Shown here piece after piece: positions 6,725-15,208 of a stretch of 64,000 bases of DNA. The notes beneath the pieces were generated by a model that saw nothing but the letters and a program-made list of their open reading frames with translations, had not been told where the DNA came from and did not search any database. The stretch is taken from positions 1 through 64,000 of the forward strand of contig NZ_LAQO01000003.1 in NCBI RefSeq assembly GCF_000971975.1, written 5' to 3'. Position 1 is the stretch's first letter; each line of letters starts with the position of its first letter. The stretch is from Paenibacillus algorifonticola (lineage in GTDB: Bacteria > Bacillota > Bacilli > Paenibacillales > Paenibacillaceae). Position numbers and translations under genes: made by a program.

Positions 6725-7309
6725 TTGAATATAAAAAGAGGACGACCTCGCAACGTTGAAGCGGAGCATGCTATCTTAACGGCCTCCTACAATTTGCTGC
6801 TTGAAATCGGATTTGGTGCTGTTACCGTTGAGAAAATTGCCGAGCAGGCACAGGTGAGCAAAGCGACGATCTACAAATGGTGGCCTAATAAAGGGGCCGT
6901 TGTGATGGCGGGTTTTATGTATGCCATATCTGCAAGGCTGCCGATACCGGATACGGGTACTGTATTTGAAGATATTTTGCTCCATGCGACTAATTTATCC
7001 CGATTTTTAACGAGCCGTGAAGGAGAGGTGATTACTGAAATTATCGGAGAGGGGCAATTTGATGCGAAGCTTGCAGCCGCTTTACGGGAGGAGTATGTCC
7101 GTCCTCGCCGTTTGGAAGCGCGGCAGCTGCTCATGCGAGGGTTAGAGCGCGGGGAACTGAAACGGGCGCTAGACATCGAGTTGAGTATTGATTTGCTTTA
7201 TGGGCCGATTTTTTATCGTTTGTTAGTTACAGGAGATGGGCTGGATGACAGCATTATTAAGCAATTAATAACGGGCGCTTTCGAAGGAATAAAGCAAGAG
7301 AGGGGATAG
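6725..7309 (+). CDS. TetR/AcrR family transcriptional regulator
   Basis: A 194-aa TetR-type repressor. The N-terminal HTH covers about residues 15-60 with VEKIAEQAQVSKATIYKWW, the conserved recognition helix region. The rest is an all-helical ligand domain (TetR_C-like). It probably represses the divergent MFS exporter through the palindrome at 6634-6651. The start is TTG, placed correctly after AAAGGAG. An ATG at 6718 is in another frame. Confidence 0.85.
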   Translation: MNIKRGRPRNVEAEHAILTASYNLLLEIGFGAVTVEKIAEQAQVSKATIYKWWPNKGAVVMAGFMYAISARLPIPDTGTVFEDILLHATNLSRFLTSREGEVITEIIGEGQFDAKLAAALREEYVRPRRLEARQLLMRGLERGELKRALDIELSIDLLYGPIFYRLLVTGDGLDDSIIKQLITGAFEGIKQERG

Positions 7310-7418
7310 CAAGCTGGTAGCTTCCGAGTTTTTCCAGCTTCATTACGATGAAGAGCGAGACGTATGGCGATACGGTGAAGCCGCTGCAAATCATTGAAAG
7401 CTTGCTGTAAGCGCAGCT

Positions 7419-8291
7419 TCATCTAAACTGCTTGCGATATTGGCCCGGCGTCTGGCCGACTCTTTTCTTGAAAAGCGCATTAAACGAATCAATGTGGCTA
7501 TAGCCGACCATTTCTGCAATCGTACTAATTTTAAGCTGTGTTAAGCGTAAATGCTCACAGCTTTTTTGTATGCGCAGTTGGTTCAAATAGCTTCCAAATG
7601 TTTGTCCGGTGTGCTGGAGAAACAGCCGCTGCAAATGCCGGACGCTCCAGCCGGACCTTGTGGCAAGCTTCGCGAGTGTCAGCTCTTCATGGACATGCTG
7701 CTCCATAAACTGAATGAGCATGTTGAAGTGAGAGACATCTTTTATTTTCAACGGATGGTCGTCGCTTCGCAGTCGGTGAATTGTAATGACCAATTGTACG
7801 AGAAGCGTGTATAGATAAGTGCTCGCTCCTGCTGCCGAGAAGGAAAATTCCTGATACATGGCAACGAGCAGTTTTTCAATTGAGCCATCGTGATCCTGAA
7901 TCGAATGATAGGTGGCTTGACCATTTTGCAGCTCATCTAAATAGTGGGCCAGCAGCGGATCGAACATAAACATGGCGGACATTCCATGCAGCAGCTGCGG
8001 TGCAAATAAGCAATTATATACGATAAGAGGATGCTGGGATGGGTCAGGGGAGGTAGGCCTGAACACATGTGGAACGCCAACCGGTATCATGAAAAATAAC
8101 CCTTTGCTTACAGCGACAATATCGTCTCCAATATGATGAAAGCCTTTTCCTTCGGCAACAAAGTTGAACTCTATAAAATCATGGGCATGGAGGGGGACCT
8201 TGAAATCCTCCGGGTAGCGATTGACGAGAATCGGAAGCTGATTGCCAAAAAATTGATCGCCTTTAAACCATTGCACAGGTTTTTTCATCAT
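7419..8291 (-). CDS. AraC-family regulator with N-terminal cupin
   Basis: Roughly 290 aa. The N-terminal cupin sensor (LHAHDFIEFNFVAEGKG ... VGVPHVF) is followed by a C-terminal double HTH (LTLAKLATRSGWSVRHLQRL and ISTIAEMVGYSHIDSFNALF). The frame is open further upstream to 8567, but AAAGGGGAGC directly precedes two tandem ATGs (8291 and 8288), and the upstream sequence has no cupin-like content, so the start is placed there. It is divergent from the GH78 rhamnosidase, which it probably activates in response to rhamnose or a rhamnoside (inference). Confidence 0.85.
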   Translation of the reverse strand: MMKKPVQWFKGDQFFGNQLPILVNRYPEDFKVPLHAHDFIEFNFVAEGKGFHHIGDDIVAVSKGLFFMIPVGVPHVFRPTSPDPSQHPLIVYNCLFAPQLLHGMSAMFMFDPLLAHYLDELQNGQATYHSIQDHDGSIEKLLVAMYQEFSFSAAGASTYLYTLLVQLVITIHRLRSDDHPLKIKDVSHFNMLIQFMEQHVHEELTLAKLATRSGWSVRHLQRLFLQHTGQTFGSYLNQLRIQKSCEHLRLTQLKISTIAEMVGYSHIDSFNALFKKRVGQTPGQYRKQFR

Positions 8292-8369
8292 ATGCTCCCC
8301 TTTAAATAGATGGCTGAATGACCGGGATATGTTGGCCTTTTTACAAGGATTGTTTCTGGAAATGGACGA

Positions 8370-8375
8370 TATAAT
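8370..8375 (+). promoter_or_regulatory. Likely -10 box of the rhamnosidase gene
   Basis: TATAAT at 8370-8375 has no good -35 partner, as expected for an AraC-activated promoter. It lies 60 bases before the GTG start. Confidence 0.35.
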
Positions 8376-8435
8376 TATACGATAACAGGGTAAGTGATGA
8401 ACAGCAGCTTTTCCCTGACTAAAGGAGGTCGTTCC

Positions 8436-11129
8436 GTGGTCCAGGTCGTTAAAGTCAGATGTGAATATTTGAAAAACCCGCTTGGCATTGACGTATTGCA
8501 TCCTAGAATCAGCTGGCAGATCGAAGCGGAGGAGAGAGGCATTCAGCAGCAGGCATACCAGCTGCAAGTTTCATTGGAGCCGGAATTTGGGCATATTTTA
8601 TGGGATTCTGGCAGGAACGCTTCCAGTCAATCCGTTCATGTCGTGCTGGATCAGATCGAGCTGCAAGCACGCACGCGTTATTTTTACCGGGTAAAGGTAT
8701 GGGCCATCGGGCAGCATTTGGAAGGTAGCGATTGGTCGGAAACGGCATATTTTGAAACCGGTCTCATGGACTACAGCCAGTGGACAGCGGAGTGGATTAG
8801 CGCGCCTTCCGATTTCGCTGTGACGGAAGAGGAAGCGGAGCGCTGTCCGCTGCTCCGAACTTTTGTCACCGTTGAAAAAACGGTCAAAAGCGCCCGAATT
8901 TACGCTACGGCACTAGGCATGTATGAGCTGCAATGGAATGGCAAGCGCATTGGCGACCACTATTTTACACCAGGGTGGACCAGCTACGGCAAACGGCTGC
9001 AATATCAAGTGTATGATGTAACGGATCAGTTGGGCGTTGGCACGCATGCGATTGGCGCGCTGCTCGGCAATGGCTGGTACAAAGGGGAGCTTGGCTGGAA
9101 GCAGGAGAAGGAGACGTATGGCTCGCGCGCGGCGCTGCTCTTCCAGCTTCATATTCGCTATGAGGACGGTACGGAGGACGTTGTCGTTTCGGGTAACGAT
9201 TGGCAAGCGGCGGGAAGTGCGATTCTGATGTCCGAAATGTATCATGGCGAGCGCTACGACGCCCGGCTGGAGCTGAACTGGCATAGCGAGCAATCGGCGG
9301 ATTCAAACGTATGGCAACCCGTTGAAACGATTACTCATTCTAAATCGATTATAACCCAGCAGGTAAATGAGCCTGTTCGCCCTGCAGAAACACTAAAACC
9401 GATTGCTGTGATCCAAACGCCGGAGGGCGATACGGTGCTTGATTTTGGCCAAAACATGGTCGGCTGGGTAAAATTCGAGGTCGAGGGCGCCGCCGGGCAT
9501 GTTGTTGAATTGCAGCATGCCGAGGTGCTGGACCAGGCGGGAAACTTCTATATGGACAACATCCGCAAGGCGAAGCAGCTGATCCAGTATATGCTCAAAG
9601 GGGATGGCACCGAGACGTTCGAGCCGCATTTCACCTTTCAAGGCTTTCGTTATGTGAAGCTGACAGGGTTTAAAGCGCCGATTAAGCTCGAAGCATTCAG
9701 TGGAATTGTGCTGCATTCTGATATGGAGCGTACAGGGTTTTTCGAATGCTCGGATGCCAAGGTGAACCAGCTGCATCATAATATCGTCTGGGGACAAAAA
9801 GGGAATTTTGTCGATGTGCCGACCGATTGCCCGCAGCGCGACGAGCGGCTTGGCTGGACGGGCGACGCGCAAATGTTCATTCGCACATCGTCCTATGTGA
9901 TGAATGTTGCCCCATTTTTCACTAAATGGCTGCTTGATTTGAAAGCCGATCAGACGCCAGAAGGCGGAATCCCATTCTATATTCCAAATCTGAAGCCTGA
10001 GTTTTCCGAAGGCTGGGGAGATACAAGTCATTCTTCTGCGGCTTGGGGCGATGCGGCGGTTATCTGTCCATGGACGCTGTATGAAGCGTATGGTGATACA
10101 AGGCTGCTCGAAGCGCAATATGAGAGCATGAACCTATGGATTCAATATATTTACAACCAGGGGAGCGAGCCTTATTTATGGAACACGGGATTCCACTTTG
10201 GCGACTGGCTGGGGCTTGATTCCAAACCGAACAGCTACATCGGCGCGACAGATAAGGATTTTGTGGCGACGGCTTATTATGCTTATTCGGTTTCGCTAGT
10301 AGCGAAGGCGGCGAAAGCATTAGGGAAGCAGGAGGACCTAGAGCGACTTGCGGTATGGCATGAGCGAATTATTACTGCATTCCAGCATGAGTTTCTCACC
10401 CCGGCAGGGCGATTGTCGGTTCCTACGCAAACGGCGCAGGTTTTGGCGCTGCGATTCGGCCTTGTATCCGGAGCTGCGAAAGAGAAGGCCGAGGAGAAGC
10501 TTGTTCAGCTGTTAAAAGAAGAAAATGATCATCTGACAACAGGCTTTGTCGGTACGCCGTATTTGAATCCTGTGCTTAGCGAAGCGGGGCATAATGAGCT
10601 AGCTTATCGCTTGCTCCTGCAAGAGGATTACCCTTCCTGGCTTTATCAAATTACGAAGGGCGCGACGACGATTTGGGAGCATTGGGATGGCATTAAGGAA
10701 GATGGCAGCTTCTGGAGTGCGGATATGAACTCTTTCAACCATTATGCCTATGGCGCGATTGGCGAATGGCTCTACAGCTATGTCGCTGGCATTCAGCCAG
10801 ACGAAGAGCAGCCTGGTTTTAAGCATGTGAAAATCAGCCCGCAGCCGGGATCAGGCTTAACGTGGGCGGAAGCGAAGCTTACGACGATGTATGGTACGGT
10901 CGTATCCTCCTGGAGATGTGAGGAAGCGGGGCGTATGGAAATTCGTGTGACTGTGCCAGGCAATGCACGCGCTACTGTAAAGCTTCCCGGAGCGAAGGCG
11001 GTTGTCGATGTGCTTGAAAACGGTATTTCTCTTCTGCAAGCCGCAGGCATAATCGCTATTCATGACGAGGCGGAGGGGCTGAAGGTTGAGCTTGGTTCCG
11101 GTGATTATCATTTTGCCTATCCATTGTAG
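8436..11129 (+). CDS. GH78 alpha-L-rhamnosidase
   Basis: About 897 aa, with the usual order for bacterial GH78: N-terminal fibronectin-like and beta-sandwich domains (SDWSETAYFETG; ALGMYELQWNGKRIGDHYFTPG), then the (alpha/alpha)6 barrel with the family signature DCPQRDERLGWTGDAQ, and a C-terminal beta-sandwich. Acidic residues of that signature and the later TTIWEHWDG belong to the active site. It removes terminal L-rhamnose from plant or bacterial glycans or glycosides. No signal peptide is visible, so it is probably cytoplasmic. The longer frame begins at 8394, but AAAGGAGG followed by GTG at 8436 is the convincing start. Confidence 0.9.
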   Translation: MVQVVKVRCEYLKNPLGIDVLHPRISWQIEAEERGIQQQAYQLQVSLEPEFGHILWDSGRNASSQSVHVVLDQIELQARTRYFYRVKVWAIGQHLEGSDWSETAYFETGLMDYSQWTAEWISAPSDFAVTEEEAERCPLLRTFVTVEKTVKSARIYATALGMYELQWNGKRIGDHYFTPGWTSYGKRLQYQVYDVTDQLGVGTHAIGALLGNGWYKGELGWKQEKETYGSRAALLFQLHIRYEDGTEDVVVSGNDWQAAGSAILMSEMYHGERYDARLELNWHSEQSADSNVWQPVETITHSKSIITQQVNEPVRPAETLKPIAVIQTPEGDTVLDFGQNMVGWVKFEVEGAAGHVVELQHAEVLDQAGNFYMDNIRKAKQLIQYMLKGDGTETFEPHFTFQGFRYVKLTGFKAPIKLEAFSGIVLHSDMERTGFFECSDAKVNQLHHNIVWGQKGNFVDVPTDCPQRDERLGWTGDAQMFIRTSSYVMNVAPFFTKWLLDLKADQTPEGGIPFYIPNLKPEFSEGWGDTSHSSAAWGDAAVICPWTLYEAYGDTRLLEAQYESMNLWIQYIYNQGSEPYLWNTGFHFGDWLGLDSKPNSYIGATDKDFVATAYYAYSVSLVAKAAKALGKQEDLERLAVWHERIITAFQHEFLTPAGRLSVPTQTAQVLALRFGLVSGAAKEKAEEKLVQLLKEENDHLTTGFVGTPYLNPVLSEAGHNELAYRLLLQEDYPSWLYQITKGATTIWEHWDGIKEDGSFWSADMNSFNHYAYGAIGEWLYSYVAGIQPDEEQPGFKHVKISPQPGSGLTWAEAKLTTMYGTVVSSWRCEEAGRMEIRVTVPGNARATVKLPGAKAVVDVLENGISLLQAAGIIAIHDEAEGLKVELGSGDYHFAYPL

Positions 11130-11479
11130 ATTATTTTACCTCTTCCTCTTCATAAGCCTACATGGGGAAGTGTCGATAGGAAAGTTAGTGGGGGATTTCC
11201 GCAGCCGTGGGGAGATCAGGGGACGTCGTGTTCAAATCTACCGATTCCTATTAAAATGGCCTATCAAAAAAGGTTGCTACAGGGGTCTAGTCCTAAGCCG
11301 CGCAACAATTATCCATGTAGAAACACTTTGATTATATTGATTTTCTCAGTTATAATTATGTATTGATTATGAAGTGAAAAGAGATAGATTCACTGTGTAA
11401 CAAAGCGCTGTTAATGCAGATAAGCAAGTGTTTCTTCTAAAGGTGTAATGCCTGTAAATGGATAGGAGTGGACGCCCAT
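11130..11479. other. Non-coding stretch before the heme oxygenase gene
   Basis: About 350 bases without a supported gene. One short open frame (11086-11331) has no ribosome site or recognisable product. The only clear element is the promoter at 11328-11356. Confidence 0.5.
11328..11356 (+). promoter_or_regulatory. Promoter of the heme oxygenase gene
   Basis: TTGATT (11328-11333), a 17-base spacer and a perfect TATAAT (11351-11356). Confidence 0.6.
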
Positions 11480-12076
11480 ATGAACGTCATGGCCCGACTG
11501 AAGGAAGAGACTGCTGACAACCACAAGCAGATCGAAGACAATCGCTTTGCCAAAGCCATCTTGAACCAAACTTTAAACATAACGGACTATTCCCTTTACT
11601 TACAGAAGTTTTACGGCTTTATTAAGCCGGTGGAACGCCATATTGCAGCATGGGCAGAGGCGCAAAACTTGCAGGAGCTCAGAATTTTCTTGCAAAGCCG
11701 TGCCAAATCGCCACTGTTGGAGCGTGATTTAATCGCATTGGGCTTAAGTGAAGAGCAGGTACAGCAGCTTCCAGAATGCAAGCAGCTTCCTGAGCTTGCT
11801 GCTGCAGCAAGTGTACTTGGCTATATGTATGTGATTGAAGGCTCTACGATGGGCGGTCAAATTATTACGAGGCAGGTTCGCAAATTTCTGCCATTCACGG
11901 ATCATGCAAGCGAAGGAACGGCTTATTTTAACGCTTATGGTACAGAGACGAGAGCGAAATGGGCGGAATTCAGCCAATTTGTGAGCGAGTCTGCCTTGAC
12001 GGAAGAAGAGGCCAATCAGGTCGTTGAGACGGCAAAGCAAACGTTTCTGACTCTGGAAGTTTGGTTTAATGTTTAA
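11480..12076 (+). CDS. Biliverdin-producing heme oxygenase
   Basis: About 198 aa of the bacterial HmuO/BphO-type heme oxygenase family. The proximal-histidine region is LKEETADNHKQIE and the distal helix is YVIEGSTMGGQII, with the glycines that let O2 bind the heme. It opens heme to biliverdin, CO and iron. The frame extends to a GTG at 11468 inside the ribosome site GGAGTGG, so the ATG at 11480 is preferred. The next sequence is a broken bacteriophytochrome, so its original job was probably to supply the biliverdin chromophore. It may now serve only iron recycling. Confidence 0.85.
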   Translation: MNVMARLKEETADNHKQIEDNRFAKAILNQTLNITDYSLYLQKFYGFIKPVERHIAAWAEAQNLQELRIFLQSRAKSPLLERDLIALGLSEEQVQQLPECKQLPELAAAASVLGYMYVIEGSTMGGQIITRQVRKFLPFTDHASEGTAYFNAYGTETRAKWAEFSQFVSESALTEEEANQVVETAKQTFLTLEVWFNV

Positions 12077-12093
12077 CTGAAAGCTAGACAATC

Positions 12094-12387
12094 ATGCCTT
12101 GAATCGAACGAGATTTATTGGGGCGCTCCTTGACAGACTTGATTGGGTAGCAGACGGTCAGGGAGAGTTTAGATCGCGAGCTCGCGGCATCTAACACATC
12201 TGACTTAAGTTATTTGAATGTTGCAATTAAAGTCGGCGGGTAACCGTTCGACTTTTTCTGTATAGTCCACGAAAGTGAAGGGCTCGTCATCGTCGAATTA
12301 GAGCCGGTATCGGAAGAGATTCGCCGATTGATGGCTCTTGTCAAAGAAAACAAAACAGTGCCTGCATGGCAAGCAAATGATGAATGA
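12094..12387 (+). pseudogene. Bacteriophytochrome remnant (N-terminal PAS domain)
   Basis: One frame reads continuously as a phytochrome PAS domain with in-frame stops at 12100, 12148 and 12241. Its pieces are DLLGRSLTDLIG (from 12112), YLNVAIKVGG, then PFDFFCIVHESEG and LVIVELEPVSEEIRRLM. The sequence LVIVELEP is a hallmark of the phytochrome N-terminal PAS domain. The frame ends in TGA at 12385-12387, and no GAF, PHY or kinase part follows, so most of the gene has been deleted. The adjacent heme oxygenase, which makes the biliverdin chromophore, supports the identification. Confidence 0.75.
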
Positions 12388-12421
12388 AGCTGATAAATGG
12401 GTTTCATAGGAGGAGATGCAG

Positions 12422-13348
12422 ATGAGAGACGTTGTACAATTAGTTTCCCAAAGTACGCAGGTGCTGGATGGAAAAGCGGTATTATCCGCATTAGAGCAGT
12501 CGCTGGCGATGATTGAATTTAATTTGCAAGGAGAGGTGCTGTGGGCAAATGACCAGTTTGCGAAAGCGATGGGTTATGCAGCTCATGAATTGCCAGGGGA
12601 AAATCATCGGCAGTTTTGCAGGCCCGATTTTGCAAATAGTACCGACTACAAGCAGTTCTGGGACAATTTGCGCAAAGGCATTGCCTTTCAAGAAAAAATT
12701 GTTCGGGTAGCAAAGGACGGAGCGAGCATTTGGCTTGAAGCGACGTATATGCCCGTTTGTAATGAAGAGGGCGTTCCAGTTGCCATCGTAAAGGTTGCAA
12801 CAGATATTTCAGCGCGTGAGAAGGCTGTAGTCAAGATGACGGACGAGATGCAGCAGATGGCAGCCGATTTGCTGGAGCGGACCCAGAAAGGCATAAACCG
12901 CAGTGAACAGGTCGCCTCGGTTATTGAGCATGTCGTGAGTGATAATGCCATTCAAATCGATTTTCTGCAAACGCTGGAGCAGCAAACGCAAGCTGTACGG
13001 GGTATTGTCCAGACGATTCGGGACTTTGCTTCGCAGACGAATTTGCTTGCCTTGAATGCAGCGATTGAAGCTGCGCATGCTGGGGAGCATGGCCGCGGCT
13101 TTAATATTGTGGCTATGGAAGTCAAAAAGCTCGCCCAGCATGTTCAAGCGGCAGCTAGCGAAATTCAAAATTCGCTTGAAGGAATTTCGAAGCAGGTCGA
13201 CAAGGTTAGCGGAAGCTCAAAAAGCTCCAGAGAAGCCATTATAAGCAGCAAGCATGAAATTAAGCAGGCTGTGGGTGACTTTGCAGGAATTAGGGAAGCG
13301 GCAGGAAAGCTGGATGAACAAGCTAAAGTGCTGAATCAGATGCTGTAA
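12422..13348 (+). CDS. Soluble PAS - methyl-accepting chemotaxis (MCP) domain protein
   Basis: About 308 aa. A PAS domain covers roughly residues 20-135 (MIEFNLQGEVLWANDQFAKA ... VAIVKVATDISAREK). It is followed by a shortened MCP signalling hairpin with the conserved tip IRDFASQTNLLALNAAIEAA and GRGFNIVAMEVKKLA. No membrane segment is present, so it is a cytoplasmic sensor. The start is the second ATG (12422), 6 bases after TAGGAGGAG. It sits between phytochrome and response-regulator remnants, so it may be an orphaned survivor of a light-sensing pathway. Confidence 0.85.
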   Translation: MRDVVQLVSQSTQVLDGKAVLSALEQSLAMIEFNLQGEVLWANDQFAKAMGYAAHELPGENHRQFCRPDFANSTDYKQFWDNLRKGIAFQEKIVRVAKDGASIWLEATYMPVCNEEGVPVAIVKVATDISAREKAVVKMTDEMQQMAADLLERTQKGINRSEQVASVIEHVVSDNAIQIDFLQTLEQQTQAVRGIVQTIRDFASQTNLLALNAAIEAAHAGEHGRGFNIVAMEVKKLAQHVQAAASEIQNSLEGISKQVDKVSGSSKSSREAIISSKHEIKQAVGDFAGIREAAGKLDEQAKVLNQML

Positions 13349-13366
13349 TGGGGAGGTCATTAAACG

Positions 13367-13452
13367 ATGAACACCGTTCTCCTGATTGAAGATACGAAGC
13401 TTTAACCGCCCATGCGATGACGAATGATGAAGAGAAGCCGAATAGAGGTTGA
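13367..13452 (+). pseudogene. Response-regulator (CheY-like) remnant with internal deletion
   Basis: Behind a GGGGAGG ribosome site the frame reads MNTVLLIEDTKL and stops at 13403. The next frame (from 13399) reads ALTAHAMTNDEEKPNRG and stops at 13450. The first piece matches the start of a CheY receiver and the second its alpha4 region (typical ALTAHAM). The phospho-acceptor aspartate and about 70 residues between them are missing. It is consistent with decay of a phytochrome two-component locus. Confidence 0.65.
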
Positions 13453-13504
13453 AAATGCGAAAAACACTCTGCGCTGCACGACATGAATGTTTTTCGCATT
13501 TTGC
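13451..13504. terminator. Bidirectional terminator
   Basis: AAAATGCGAAAAACA and TGTTTTTCGCATTTT form a 15-bp stem with A/T-rich ends on both sides. It separates the + strand locus from the convergent P450 gene. Confidence 0.75.
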
Positions 13505-13517
13505 TAGGAAGCGGCTA

Positions 13518-14774
13518 TTATTTATAAAGCTTGATAGGTAAGCGTACTAAGCTTTGCCCAGCGGCGGCAGGGACAAGGTTTTCTTCCAATATAAAAGGCT
13601 CAGCGGGCTCGATTTTGGAAAATGTTTTTAAAAAGGCTGTCAGCACAAGGACAGCTTCCATTCTGGCCAGCGGTGCACCAAGACAGAAATGGGGACCATA
13701 GCCAAATGCCAGCTGTTTATTGCTGTTAGAGCGATGAATGTTCAGGCTGAATGGATCTTCGAACATGCTTTCATCCATATTGGCTGCACTCATCCAGGCA
13801 ACGATCGTATCTCCTTTTTTGAGCTTTACGCCAAGTACGTCATTATCTTCCTTTACTGTACGATCCATTTTGCTAATATTAAAGCGATATCTAAGAATTT
13901 CTTCAACCGCATTTGGAACCAATCCGAGATCGTTTCTTAACTCCTCATATAACTCCGGTTGGTCATATAGAAGCGCATAAAAGGAATTAGCTAACAGGAT
14001 GCTCGTCGTTTCTATTCCTGCACCAAGTATGAACATGGTTGTGCGTACAATCTCATCATCGGTAAAATGCGCTCCATCCACCTCTACCCGGATTAAATCC
14101 GAAATAATATCCTCTTCCAAATTCGATCTTTTGGCTACTACAATCGGATAGAGATATTGATAATATTCATTTCCCGCTTGTTTTTTCATTTCATTAATTT
14201 CGTGGAAGTTATCACTGGTTGTAGGCATGAACAGTTTGTCCACCCACGCTTTAAATAAGAGGCGATCCTTGGAAGGGACGCCAAGCAGGTCAGACATAAC
14301 GATAATTGGAAAAATACTTGTGTAGGCTGCAACGATATCGACAGTAGGCTGCTCCGCAAATTGTTCAATTAACTGCTCCGCTGCAGCCTGAATGCGAGGC
14401 TCCCATAACTTCAGGCTTCTTGGGGTAAATGCAGAGGAAAGAAGGGCTCTCCGTTTACGATGCTCCGGCGGGTCTACATTATGTATATCAAGTTGATCGG
14501 GCATCCTTTCGCTTTTATTTTCATGACCGCTGTCACCTTCACTTTGGTAGCCGACATTCACAATGCTTCTTGTTCTGACACTGGAGAAGTGCTTGAAATC
14601 GCTGAGCACCGTTTTCACGTAATCGTACCTAAAGACATGCCAGGAATCGGATGCCTCGTTGTAAATGACAGGATCTTGATGCAGCATACGCTTGTACCAA
14701 TTATAAGGGCTGTATTCTTCTTCTTTAGATTGAAAACTCGTAATTTCAGCCAAAGAAATAATCGTTTTACTCAC
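13518..14774 (-). CDS. Cytochrome P450
   Basis: About 418 aa bacterial class I-type P450. The I-helix is ILGAGIETTSILL (here E precedes the T pair), the ExxR motif is EEILRYR, and the heme-cysteine loop is FGYGPHFCLGAPLARME. It resembles CYP107/CYP109-like enzymes of Bacillota that hydroxylate fatty acids, terpenoids or polyketides. Redox partners are not nearby. The longest frame starts at 14798, but AGAGGAGG precedes a GTG at 14774, so the protein begins VSKTIISLAEI (read as Met). It lies 24 kb from the polyketide cluster, so a link is only possible, not shown. Confidence 0.85.
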   Translation of the reverse strand: MSKTIISLAEITSFQSKEEEYSPYNWYKRMLHQDPVIYNEASDSWHVFRYDYVKTVLSDFKHFSSVRTRSIVNVGYQSEGDSGHENKSERMPDQLDIHNVDPPEHRKRRALLSSAFTPRSLKLWEPRIQAAAEQLIEQFAEQPTVDIVAAYTSIFPIIVMSDLLGVPSKDRLLFKAWVDKLFMPTTSDNFHEINEMKKQAGNEYYQYLYPIVVAKRSNLEEDIISDLIRVEVDGAHFTDDEIVRTTMFILGAGIETTSILLANSFYALLYDQPELYEELRNDLGLVPNAVEEILRYRFNISKMDRTVKEDNDVLGVKLKKGDTIVAWMSAANMDESMFEDPFSLNIHRSNSNKQLAFGYGPHFCLGAPLARMEAVLVLTAFLKTFSKIEPAEPFILEENLVPAAAGQSLVRLPIKLYK

Positions 14775-15056
14775 TAAATATGCCTCCTCTAATCGCATTT
14801 GAGATACGGCCTAAGGGACTGACAAACCCCAATAGTAAGATCGTTCGCAAGCTGTAGAATCCTCCAAGAATACTATTGTTATTTACAAATATACCATAAG
14901 TAGGTACTCTAATCAAAGTATTTTAATTGATGTAATAAAAATGGATAAAGTCAGGCCTGGGACAGGAAGGGGGTAGACTGCCGTCTATAAAACTAGTTAA
15001 TGCTCTATCACCTTCTTCCTCCGAACAAATAGGAAAAGCCTTTAAATTAAAGAATG

Positions 15057-15085
15057 TTGACAGGGGAAAATAAACACGGTATCAT
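15057..15085 (+). promoter_or_regulatory. Promoter of the persulfide operon
   Basis: TTGACA (15057-15062), a 17-base spacer and TATCAT (15080-15085), immediately upstream of two CstR-type operators. Confidence 0.6.
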
Positions 15086-15091
15086 GTTAAC

Positions 15092-15107
15092 ATACCCTAC
15101 GGGGTAT
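15092..15107. promoter_or_regulatory. CstR/CsoR-type operator 1
   Basis: The palindrome ATACCC-TACG-GGGTAT lies at the expected transcription start just downstream of the -10 box. CsoR-family repressors bind this type of GC-cored ATACCC/GGGTAT repeat. Confidence 0.7.
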
Positions 15108-15125
15108 ATAATTTTGCCCTTAAAA

Positions 15126-15141
15126 ATACCCTACAGGGTAT
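15126..15141. promoter_or_regulatory. CstR/CsoR-type operator 2
   Basis: A second copy, ATACCC-TACA-GGGTAT, lies 34 bases downstream of operator 1 (start to start), before the first structural gene. Confidence 0.7.
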
Positions 15142-15208
15142 ATGGAGAGATGAAAACGCTCTGATAAAGGAAAAATAATTACAACTTTTTAAGGAGGAAG
15201 ACACTTCG

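Noticed and set aside
11086..11331. 81-codon open frame after the rhamnosidase
   Set aside because: Starts inside the rhamnosidase gene, lacks a ribosome site and resembles nothing known; treated as non-coding.
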